DNA from: Bacteroidales bacterium
GTDB lineage: Bacteria > Bacteroidota > Bacteroidia > Bacteroidales > UBA10428
Direction of reading: 5' to 3'
Assembly: GCA_003508755.1 (NCBI GenBank)
Contig: DNTK01000017.1
Span: forward strand, 1 to 7,539
Length of the DNA: 7,539 bases
In this document: positions 1 through 5,339 of the stretch, piece after piece
How the letters are laid out: every line of letters begins with the position of its first letter
Position numbering within the stretch: position 1 is the first letter of the stretch
Made by a program: the position numbers and the translations under genes
The notes under the pieces: generated by a model
Seen by the model: only the letters and a program-made list of their open reading frames with translations
Told to the model about the DNA's origin: nothing
The model's database searches: none

Positions 1-216
1 CTTTTAATACAAAAAAGCGACTTTACCGAAGGTGAGTTAAATGAGGCCATACAAACAAACCTGACCTTTGTTGATACCATTGAGAAAAGCATAAAGCAGC
101 GTTTAAATCCATATACCAAAATCAGGTATTGTTTATATAAATGGGATTATAAACGTTTTGAAGCAATTTTATCCCCCCATCAGAAAGAAGTTTTTATTGG
201 CTTTTCGCATAGGTAG
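1..216 (+). CDS. C-terminal fragment of an unrecognised protein (5' end outside window)
   Basis: Frame 1 is open from the first base to a TAG at 214-216, giving about 71 residues with no stop. The peptide is helical in character and rich in charged and aromatic residues: an acidic start around FTEGELNEA, then a basic and aromatic stretch (IKQRLNPYTKIRYCLYKW). I do not recognise the family. The frame may not end naturally. A run of six C lies at 173-178, and from about that point frame 2 stays open for roughly 60 more codons, to one base before the next gene. The fragment could therefore be the true C-terminus or the part of a longer protein upstream of a frameshift. The upstream gene probably shares a transcript with the GH130 gene that follows, but only its tail is visible. 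Confidence 0.5.
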   Translation, partial: LLIQKSDFTEGELNEAIQTNLTFVDTIEKSIKQRLNPYTKIRYCLYKWDYKRFEAILSPHQKEVFIGFSHR

Positions 217-370
217 CAAGGGCTATGTATATTTGTCCTGTAATCAATCACAACTTCTTGTAATTTTCCAATATCAGGCAACTCATAATTATTTAGATTT
301 ACTACAAACTAAACTGAAATTTAGGGAGTTATTAAATTTATGCGGTTACCTTTATGAAAATTTAAAATAA
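174..370 (+). other. Possible frameshifted continuation of the upstream gene
   Basis: Frame 2 is open through this stretch and ends with TAA at 368-370, one base before the ATG of the GH130 gene at 372. Removing one C from the C6 tract at 173-178 would join frame 1 to this frame and lengthen the upstream protein by about 50 residues. The tail would then be Leu/Tyr-rich and end in GYLYENLK. Stop-to-start spacing this tight is typical of coupled genes, which argues that the frame is real. The peptide has no recognised motif, and a chance open frame of this length is possible in AT-rich DNA. If it is not coding, 217-371 is the leader of the GH130 gene. Confidence 0.3.
228..235 (+). promoter_or_regulatory. 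Candidate Bacteroidota -7 element (TATATTTG)
   Basis: TATATTTG matches the TAnnTTTG -7 consensus of Bacteroidota primary promoters and lies about 135 bases before the GH130 start at 372. The -33 side is poor: only a TTTT at 202-205 lies near the expected distance. In AT-rich DNA such matches occur by chance, and this one falls inside the possible coding extension. Confidence 0.2.
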
Positions 371-371
371 G

Positions 372-1844
372 ATGCAAGTTACAGTAAATAGAAAAAATGT
401 AACATTCTATCCAGATCCCAGCAGGGTTATTGCCCGTTTTCTTTTTACTGGTGACAAAAGAGCTATTAATACTATTCGCTTTGTTTTGGAGATGACTGAA
501 AGTGATACTCAGTATGCACTAAAACAGACCCTTAGAGATTATTCAATGCGTCACAGAAATATTTCCAAAATATTTGAGAAACATTTTGACAGCATTGCAC
601 ATTTACTTTCACATTTGAATACAAAGCCGGATGCAATTGATTATTCTAAAAAAATTCTCATCGGATCCTATTTTACAATGGAATATTCTATTGAATCGGC
701 AGCATTTTTTAATCCTTCAATGGTTGAGCATCCTGACCAAACAGAAATAAACCCTGGTTCTAAAAGAGTAATCATAAGTTTCAGGGCTACCGGAGAGGGT
801 CATATTTCTTCTATTGTTTTCAGGACGGGTATACTCGATAAAAATAATAAACTAACCCTTGAACCTATAGGCAATATGCTGGAGGAGGCTGAGCATATTC
901 GCCGACACACTTACGATAAAAAGTCTTTTGCTCACAAACTGGATGAAATGCAGGAAGTCCATAGTATTATCCCTCCGGAATTAATACTTGATAAACTAAA
1001 AGATAATTTTACTTATGGTGAACTTCGTAAATGTATTGAAGAATCAAGAAAGGCTGTTCATTTGGCTTCAGACAAAGAAAATCTATTTAACCAGATCATT
1101 TGGCTTGCTTCATCACATTACGAACTTCAATTTTCTTTAGATACCAATATTTCTGAGAGGGTAATTTTTCCTGTTTCAGCCAATGAAAAGAATGGTATTG
1201 AAGATGCCCGTTTTGTGAGATTCACCAATGAAGACAACAAAACAAAATATTATGCCACTTATACAGCTTATGATGGGGCAACTATTTTACCCAAATTACT
1301 GGAGACAGAAGATTTTTATCACTTTAGGGTAATGCCTCTTCATGGTGAAATAGCTCAGAATAAAGGAATGGCATTATTCCCAAGAAAGGTAAATGGGAAA
1401 TACGCAATGCTTTGTCGTTTGGACGGATTTAATAATTATATCGCATTTTCTGATAATATTACTGTTTGGCGAGAAGCCAAAATATTGCAGCAGCCGAAAT
1501 ACTCCTGGGAGCTAATTCAAATTGGCAACTGCGGATCGCCCATTGAAACAAAGGATGGCTGGTTGGTTATAACACATGGTGTCGGCCCCATGCGCGAGTA
1601 TGTTTTAGGGGCAGCATTATTCGATCTCGATAATCCTGAAAAGGAAATAGGAAGATCTAAAACCCCGCTTTTAATTCCAAATGCCGAGGAAAGAGAGGGC
1701 TATGTGCCCAACGTGGTGTACTCTTGTGGTTCAATGGTGCATAATGAGGATTTAATAGTACCTTATGCTATGTCGGATTATTCCTCTACATATGCCTCCG
1801 TTAATTTAAAAGAACTTCTGGACGAGTTAAAAAACTCTCAATAG
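372..1844 (+). CDS. Long-form GH130-family glycoside phosphorylase/hydrolase-like protein
   Basis: This 490-residue protein has GH130 five-bladed propeller signatures in its C-terminal half: GIEDAR (275-280, catalytic Asp278 by family analogy), NKGMALFPR (330-338), W379 followed by IGNCGSPI (384-391), GW at 396-397, HGV (402-404) and GYVPNVVYSCG (443-453). An upstream SFRATGEGHISS (136-147) probably supplies the first blade and the conserved Arg138. Compared with the phosphorylase at 6410-7339, it adds about 100 N-terminal residues and roughly 90 mostly helical residues between Arg138 and Asp278. Of the positions that bind phosphate in GH130 phosphorylases, Arg138 and His402 are kept. The Arg-Asn pair reads Lys331-Gly332 and the Lys is Gln383. 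It should act on beta-mannosides or a related glycan in the cytoplasm, since no signal peptide is seen. Whether it is a phosphorylase, a hydrolase or a transferase cannot be settled from sequence. The ATG start lies one base after an upstream stop. Confidence 0.85.
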   Translation: MQVTVNRKNVTFYPDPSRVIARFLFTGDKRAINTIRFVLEMTESDTQYALKQTLRDYSMRHRNISKIFEKHFDSIAHLLSHLNTKPDAIDYSKKILIGSYFTMEYSIESAAFFNPSMVEHPDQTEINPGSKRVIISFRATGEGHISSIVFRTGILDKNNKLTLEPIGNMLEEAEHIRRHTYDKKSFAHKLDEMQEVHSIIPPELILDKLKDNFTYGELRKCIEESRKAVHLASDKENLFNQIIWLASSHYELQFSLDTNISERVIFPVSANEKNGIEDARFVRFTNEDNKTKYYATYTAYDGATILPKLLETEDFYHFRVMPLHGEIAQNKGMALFPRKVNGKYAMLCRLDGFNNYIAFSDNITVWREAKILQQPKYSWELIQIGNCGSPIETKDGWLVITHGVGPMREYVLGAALFDLDNPEKEIGRSKTPLLIPNAEEREGYVPNVVYSCGSMVHNEDLIVPYAMSDYSSTYASVNLKELLDELKNSQ

Positions 1845-1920
1845 CAGTGGCAGTGATAAGAGTGGTAGCAGGCAGTGGCAGTTTGCAGTAATTTGACTGC
1901 AACTGAAAACTGCAACTGCT
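1844..1920 (+). repeat. GCAGT-rich intergenic repeat with imperfect hairpin
   Basis: GCAGTGGCAGT occurs exactly twice (1844-1854 and 1872-1882), and further GCAGT/ACTGC copies follow. The copies at 1867-1920 form an imperfect dyad: AGCAG (1867-1871) with CTGCT (1916-1920), GCAGTTT (1878-1884) with AAACTGC (1907-1913), and an inner TTGCAGT (1883-1889) with ACTGCAA (1896-1902), which competes in part with the middle stem. It begins on the last base of the GH130 stop codon and is richer in G+C than its surroundings. It may stabilise or end the GH130 transcript, but no T-tract follows, so it is not a standard intrinsic terminator. It may belong to a dispersed repeat family. Confidence 0.6.
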
Positions 1921-1934
1921 GCTTAAACACTAAG

Positions 1935-1958
1935 CCCCCCCCCCACACACAATGTGTG
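1935..1958 (+). repeat. C10 homopolymer followed by a small CACAC/GTGTG hairpin
   Basis: Ten consecutive C (1935-1944) are unusual in such AT-rich DNA. Directly after lies CACAC (1946-1950), AAT, GTGTG (1954-1958), a perfect 5-bp stem with a 3-base loop. The site is non-coding, 100-120 bases before the lipoprotein start. Long C runs vary in length by slippage, so the tract could modulate spacing in the leader or be a hotspot for sequencing error. No function is shown. Confidence 0.5.
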
Positions 1959-2011
1959 AATGATGTAACTTATTCCCATAGTTGTGTAATGGTTTCCGCA
2001 TGGGTTAGACC

Positions 2012-2019
2012 TACCTTTA
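2012..2019 (+). promoter_or_regulatory. Weak candidate -7 element for the stress operon (TACCTTTA)
   Basis: TACCTTTA matches TAnnTTTG except at the last base and lies about 40 bases before the lipoprotein ATG at 2058, a sensible distance for an operon promoter. No good -33 TTG sits at the usual 19-21 base spacing. The operon needs a promoter somewhere in 1845-2057, since the preceding gene ends at 1844 and a hairpin intervenes. This is the best match I see, not a firm call. Confidence 0.22.
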
Positions 2020-2057
2020 TATCATGGAAATTTATCCATACATTAAATTCAATAAAA

Positions 2058-2492
2058 ATGAGAAAATCAATTCTATTTCTATCAATAGCCTTCGCTATGA
2101 TAGGCGGAACAATAACCAGCTGCCAGTCACAAGCTGATAAAGAAAAAAAAGCTCATGACAAGGTGCAGGAAGCTCAGGATAATTTGCTAAATGTACAACA
2201 AGACCCTACTACAACATATCAAAAATTCATTACAGAATCTGAAAACAGGATTAGTGGTTATGAAAAAGAGATTGCCGGTTTAAAAATTAAAATTGCTGAA
2301 GAGAAAAAAACAGAAAAAGCCAAGTACGAGAAGAAACTGGCAGAACTGGAAAAGAAAAACAACGACCTGAAAAATACAATTACCGATTACAAAAATAAAC
2401 AACTTGATAATTGGGATGAAAAACAGCATGAATTCAGAAAAGACCTGGATGAACTGGGCAATTCAATTGCCGGATTTTTTAATCAGGATTAA
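2058..2492 (+). CDS. Coiled-coil lipoprotein, likely sll1863-type stress protein paralogue
   Basis: A 144-residue protein. Residues 1-21 form a lipoprotein signal: basic MRK, a hydrophobic core, then the lipobox ITSC with Cys22 as the lipidated residue, so the mature protein is anchored to a membrane and faces the periplasm or surface. The rest is Lys/Glu-rich and strongly coiled-coil (about 60-118). It ends in a motif with Tyr111, Trp119-Asp120 and DLDELG (129-134), also present at nearly the same positions in the soluble protein at 4195-4632. That protein resembles the sll1863-type stress-response group, so this is probably a secreted paralogue. I chose the ATG at 2058 because it begins the signal peptide. 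The open frame runs upstream to 1875, but that part is Cys/His-rich, crosses the C10 tract and would bury the signal. The next gene starts 18 bases downstream. The molecular role is unknown. Confidence 0.85.
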   Translation: MRKSILFLSIAFAMIGGTITSCQSQADKEKKAHDKVQEAQDNLLNVQQDPTTTYQKFITESENRISGYEKEIAGLKIKIAEEKKTEKAKYEKKLAELEKKNNDLKNTITDYKNKQLDNWDEKQHEFRKDLDELGNSIAGFFNQD

Positions 2493-2510
2493 CAAATAAA
2501 AAATACGATA

Positions 2511-2684
2511 ATGAAAAATTTACTCTACATCATTGCCGGGTTACTACTTGTGATTTGGGGAATACTGTTCTGGGGGCTGCATGCCTCAGGCCCTGTGCAT
2601 ATACTTCTAGCAATAGCAGGAATTATTGTACTTGTCCGATTGGTTTTTGATAAACAACTGTCCAATAAAAAAATTAAGCTTTAA
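2511..2684 (+). CDS. Small lmo0937-family (DUF5670-like) membrane protein
   Basis: The ATG at 2511 opens a 57-residue frame ending in TAA at 2682-2684. The start MKNLLYIIAGLLLVIWGI, the central WGLHASGPVHILLAIAGIIVL and the two-helix layout (about 4-22 and 29-44) match my recollection of the lmo0937 group of tiny membrane proteins. A His-containing turn (His24, His30) separates the helices, and a basic tail (KQLSNKKIKL) probably stays in the cytoplasm. Family members often sit beside CsbD-like and other general-stress genes, as here. The function is unknown. The gene fits neatly between its neighbours (18 and 26 base gaps), which supports it despite its size. Confidence 0.8.
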   Translation: MKNLLYIIAGLLLVIWGILFWGLHASGPVHILLAIAGIIVLVRLVFDKQLSNKKIKL

Positions 2685-2710
2685 TCCACTTATTAAATAC
2701 TTTAAAAATC

Positions 2711-2896
2711 ATGAAAGTAACACAAGATGAGAACAGTATTAACGAGCTTAAAATCAAGCTAAAAGGAAAATTTCCGTCACTTACAAACAGCGATTTACTT
2801 ATAACAAACCATGACCTGGCAAAAATGCTAACAATAATAGCTTACAAGCTAAGAAAAAGTAAAGAAGAAATGAGTGAGATTGTAGATAAGCTTTAA
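2711..2896 (+). CDS. CsbD-like small general stress protein
   Basis: A 61-residue soluble protein with the layout seen in Bacteroidota proteins annotated as CsbD-like: LKIKLKGKFPSLTNSDLL, then a helical segment (about 35-48), then KLRKSKEEMSEIVDKL. Typical members have LK-x-KFP-x-LT-x-x-DL early and a K-x-K/G-K-S/T-KEE near the end. The middle here (ITNHDLAKMLTIIAYKL) is more hydrophobic than the usual EGK-type segment, so the protein is divergent. CsbD proteins are induced in the general stress response, but their biochemical role is unsettled. Position between an lmo0937-like gene and an SPFH gene supports a stress role. It could instead be an unrelated small helical protein. Confidence 0.65.
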   Translation: MKVTQDENSINELKIKLKGKFPSLTNSDLLITNHDLAKMLTIIAYKLRKSKEEMSEIVDKL

Positions 2897-2918
2897 CTTT
2901 TAAACGAATAAAAATATT

Positions 2919-3791
2919 ATGAACTATTACTATCTAATAATTCCAGTTGTTATAATATTTCTAACAGGAATAAGAATTGTAAGACCAACACACCGTGGAC
3001 TTCTCGAACGGCTTGGAAAATACAGGAAACTGGCCGACTCGGGTTTTCACTGGATAATTCCGGTTGTTGATCGAATCTATATGGTAAATATTACTGAACA
3101 AATGGTTGATGCCGAACCACAAGAAATTATTACCAATGACAACCTGAATGCAAGCGTTGATGCTCAGGTTTACTTTCGGGTTAAATCTGACGAGGAAAGC
3201 ATTAAGGGATCAACCTATGATGTTAATAACTACCAGTGGCAGATTGTTAACCTTGCCCGAACAACGCTTCGTAACATCATTGGTACTCTTACGTTGAAAT
3301 CAGCCAATAGCGAGCGTGGGAAAATAAACACCGAATTACATGATACCCTTCACAAGGAAACTAAAAGTTGGGGTATTGAAATTATTCGAACCGAGTTAAA
3401 ACAGATTGACCCTCCTTCGGATGTTCAGGAAACCATGAATAAAGTAGTGAAAGCTGAAAACGAAAAAATCGCTGCAATCGACTCAGCTACAGCAGCCGAA
3501 ACAGTGGCTGACGGCGTAAAAAGGGCGAAAATTAAAGAAGCTGAAGGATATAAACGGGCCAAAATATTGCACGCCGAAGGTGAGGCTGAAGCCATTAAAC
3601 TGGTAAACGAAGCTGCCGATAAATACTTTGTAGGTAACGCCCAGTTATTAAGGAAATTGGAAGCCCTGGAAGAATCGCTTGGAACGAATGCTAAAATAGT
3701 TATCCCAACTGGTTCTGATCTGGTAAATATAATCGGTGATATGGCCGGAATAGTGCCATTAGTTAAAAAACAAAAAGAAATTCTAAATTAA
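2919..3791 (+). CDS. SPFH/band 7 (stomatin-like) membrane protein
   Basis: A 290-residue protein of usual stomatin/QmcA length. One N-terminal membrane helix (about 3-20) is followed by the SPFH start VRPTHRGLLERLGKY (21-35) and GFHWIIPVVDRI (42-53). The domain continues through a DAQVYFRV strand (81-88) and GIEIIRTELKQIDPP (152-166). A charged Ala/Glu/Lys helix (about 178-232, including EAEGYKRAKILHAEGEAEA at 207-225) probably drives oligomerisation. A Gly/Pro tail with IPTGSDLVNIIGDMAG follows. Such proteins form ring assemblies at the membrane and often scaffold or regulate proteases such as FtsH or NfeD-type partners. No NfeD gene is visible here. The gene lies 22 bases after the CsbD-like gene and 7 bases before the cold-shock gene, so shared transcription is likely. 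Confidence 0.93.
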   Translation: MNYYYLIIPVVIIFLTGIRIVRPTHRGLLERLGKYRKLADSGFHWIIPVVDRIYMVNITEQMVDAEPQEIITNDNLNASVDAQVYFRVKSDEESIKGSTYDVNNYQWQIVNLARTTLRNIIGTLTLKSANSERGKINTELHDTLHKETKSWGIEIIRTELKQIDPPSDVQETMNKVVKAENEKIAAIDSATAAETVADGVKRAKIKEAEGYKRAKILHAEGEAEAIKLVNEAADKYFVGNAQLLRKLEALEESLGTNAKIVIPTGSDLVNIIGDMAGIVPLVKKQKEILN

Positions 3792-3798
3792 CTATACT

Positions 3799-3990
3799 AT
3801 GAACAAAGGAACAGTGAAATTTTACAACGATTCAAAAGGATTTGGATTTATTAAAGATGCAGATACAGAGAAAGAATATTTTGTGCATTCATCCGGATTG
3901 CAAGAAAATATAAGGGAAAATGATGAAGTAAGCTTTGAATTGGAAAAAGGAAAGAAAGGCTTAAATGCTGTGAAAGTAAAAATCATTTAA
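3799..3990 (+). CDS. Cold-shock domain protein (CspA family)
   Basis: A 63-residue protein covering one cold-shock OB-fold. RNP1 is KGFGFI (13-18) and RNP2 is YFVHSS (27-32). It opens with MNKGTVKFYNDSKGFGF, and the aromatic residue usually found as Trp in KWF is Tyr9 here. It is a little shorter than standard CspA proteins (66-70). It should bind single-stranded RNA or DNA and act as an RNA chaperone in the cytoplasm. It starts 7 bases after the SPFH stop and closes the compact gene set. Many csp genes have their own long cold-responsive leader; this one has no room for that and must rely on upstream transcription. Confidence 0.95.
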   Translation: MNKGTVKFYNDSKGFGFIKDADTEKEYFVHSSGLQENIRENDEVSFELEKGKKGLNAVKVKII

Positions 3991-3999
3991 TGAGTATCA

Positions 4000-4118
4000 T
4001 ATTATTTGTAATTACAATATTAGAATAATGAAACATATTCTAAATATGAGCATATCGGGCAATGTCTCTGGACAATATATAGCCTGTTTAAGTTCTAATA
4101 TTGTAATCGCAAATTATA
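4000..4118 (+). repeat. Large intergenic inverted repeat with internal hairpins
   Basis: Arms of 26 bases (4000-4025 and 4093-4118) are complementary at 23 positions, with 15 consecutive matched bases (4011-4025 with 4093-4107). The 67-base interior has its own perfect hairpin, CATATT (4034-4039), CTA, AATATG (4043-4048). A weaker GGC...GCC element encloses a TGTC/GACA stem. The folded RNA would be a stem with two branches. It lies 10 bases after the cold-shock stop and 77 bases before the next gene. It could be a read-through control, a small structured RNA or the remnant of a small mobile inverted-repeat element. No T-tract follows, so it is not a classic terminator. Confidence 0.7.
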
Positions 4119-4194
4119 CAAAATATTAACAACTTGTAAAAAGTCCTTTTGTCGAATATTGAGAAAGCACTATGCACAAATTAAGAATAATACT

Positions 4195-4632
4195 ATGGAA
4201 AAGATAATATTAAAACATTTAACAGTCACTGGTTTTGCAAAAGGAATAGATTTATCAAGATGCGAAGCGCTGGAGAAAAAACTTGAAAGCGCGCAAATTA
4301 AATTAGTTGCAGCTCAAAAAGAAGTAAACGAAACCAAAGAAAAATTGAGTATCGCAGTAGCTGAATCGCTAAAGAAACTCGAAGAAAAAGAAAACAAAAT
4401 GATCAAGGATATAAAATCAACAAGAAATGATGATTCTGCTTTTGGCATCGAGGATATTAAAGCGACTTACACCCATACAATGGCTGAACTTGAGGCTAAA
4501 AAAAATGAAATACAAAAAAAACTTAGTGAATACCGGGCTGATGGAACCGAAAAATGGGATTCATTTAAGCAAAATTTAAATCAGGACTTGGAGGAGCTTG
4601 GCAAAGCACTAAAAAATTTCACAACAAAATAA
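4195..4632 (+). CDS. Soluble coiled-coil stress protein, sll1863-like
   Basis: A 145-residue protein without signal peptide or membrane helix. After a short N-terminal stretch (MEKIILKHLTVTGFAKGIDL) it is Lys/Glu/Ala-rich and coiled-coil (about 23-76 and 94-115). It ends with Tyr113, Trp121-Asp122 and DLEELG (131-136). The end matches what I recall of proteins annotated as sll1863-type stress response, and it parallels the lipoprotein at 2058-2492, where the same residues lie two positions earlier. I chose ATG 4195 over an in-frame TTG at 4159 because TTG starts are rare and the extra 12 residues look like untranslated sequence. It lies about 200 bases after the cold-shock gene, beyond an inverted repeat, so it may have its own promoter. 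The biochemical function is unknown. Confidence 0.8.
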   Translation: MEKIILKHLTVTGFAKGIDLSRCEALEKKLESAQIKLVAAQKEVNETKEKLSIAVAESLKKLEEKENKMIKDIKSTRNDDSAFGIEDIKATYTHTMAELEAKKNEIQKKLSEYRADGTEKWDSFKQNLNQDLEELGKALKNFTTK

Positions 4633-4732
4633 GTATATACCTTGATATAAATTTAAAAGGAAAGAATTGAATAATGAAGGGTATAAGCAAAATCATTGTT
4701 TATATAAATTACCTCTGGATAATCAATTATTT

Positions 4733-4859
4733 ACACTTTAAATTATACAATTGAATTTAGTTTAATCCCCCCCCTAATTGTTAGCTATACGAATGTTCTT
4801 GAAACAATTCCGAACTAAGAGTTATATGAAATTATTTTTAATAAATTAATCTAAAGTGT
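4733..4859. repeat. Inverted repeat in the convergent intergenic region, with C8 tract
   Basis: ACACTTTAAATTA (4733-4745) is complementary at 12 of 13 positions to 4847-4859, which overlaps the last codons of mgsA. Between the arms are ACAATT/AATTGT with a long loop, a C8 run (4767-4774), and a bulged stem of GAATGTT (4791-4797) with AAC plus ATTC (4803-4810). The region lies between two convergent genes, where a bidirectional terminator is expected. The stems are AT-rich and weak, so this is only a candidate. I see no convincing gene in 4633-4845. Confidence 0.3.
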
Positions 4860-5316
4860 CCCTCATAATGTATTTGCTATAATCCTTTAGTATGGGTTGA
4901 TAGTCTTCCCTAAATAATTTGGATGAAATAATAAAGTCAGCAGTAGCACGGTTGCTTGCTGTTGTAACATTGTAGACCACAGCAATTCTCAAAAGTGCTT
5001 TTACATCAACATCATGAGGTTGTTGTTGCATAGGATCCCATAAAAAAATTAGGATATCAATTTGTCCTTCTGAAATCATTGCCCCCAGTTGTTGATCGCC
5101 ACCCAGCGGTCCTGATTTTAATTTTTTAATTGTAATTATATCACCTCTTTTATCGGTTTGTTCATTATTTAAAAGGTTTTCAACCAGCTTACCTGTTGTT
5201 CCAGTACAGATTAAATGATGGCTGCCCAAAATTTCCCTGTTCCAGCCAACCCATTCTAAAAGATCTTTTTTTCTATTATCATGAGCAACCAATGCTATAC
5301 GTTTCTTTTTTATCAT
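4846..5316 (-). CDS. mgsA: Methylglyoxal synthase
   Basis: This 156-residue protein converts dihydroxyacetone phosphate to methylglyoxal and inorganic phosphate in the cytoplasm. It has the whole family signature: ALVAHD (8-13, with His12 and Asp13), the phosphate-binding CTGTTG (37-42), SGPLGGDQQLGA (68-79, with catalytic-base Asp74), LIFLWDP (89-95), PHDVDVKALLRIA (100-112, with His101 and Asp104) and the TADFII segment (125-130). All active-site residues known from the E. coli enzyme appear present. Length is close to the usual 150. HDPD is HDVD here, a mild change. The gene lies 23 bases after the GT4 gene and ends the minus-strand operon. In a sugar-phosphorylase operon it may return phosphate when triose phosphates accumulate, which is inference. 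Confidence 0.96.
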   Translation of the reverse strand: MIKKKRIALVAHDNRKKDLLEWVGWNREILGSHHLICTGTTGKLVENLLNNEQTDKRGDIITIKKLKSGPLGGDQQLGAMISEGQIDILIFLWDPMQQQPHDVDVKALLRIAVVYNVTTASNRATADFIISSKLFREDYQPILKDYSKYIMRDTLD

Positions 5317-5339
5317 TGTTTTGTTTGTATTTTTTCTAA

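Noticed and set aside
1875..2057. Upstream extension of the lipoprotein gene to an ATG at 1875
   Set aside because: The extra 61 residues are Cys/His-rich, cross the GCAGT repeat and C10 tract, and would bury a clear lipoprotein signal that starts at 2058.
4159..4194. TTG start of the coiled-coil gene at 4159
   Set aside because: The in-frame ATG at 4195 gives a natural N-terminus, and the added residues look like leader sequence.
128..4709. Exact 15-base direct repeat ATTGTTTATATAAAT at 128-142 and 4695-4709
   Set aside because: One such pair is roughly expected by chance in AT-rich DNA of this length, and the flanks share nothing.
4674..4754. 26-residue open frame starting at 4674
   Set aside because: It is short, AT-driven and without motifs. 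The upstream AAGGA-like bases are not meaningful in a genome with little Shine-Dalgarno use.
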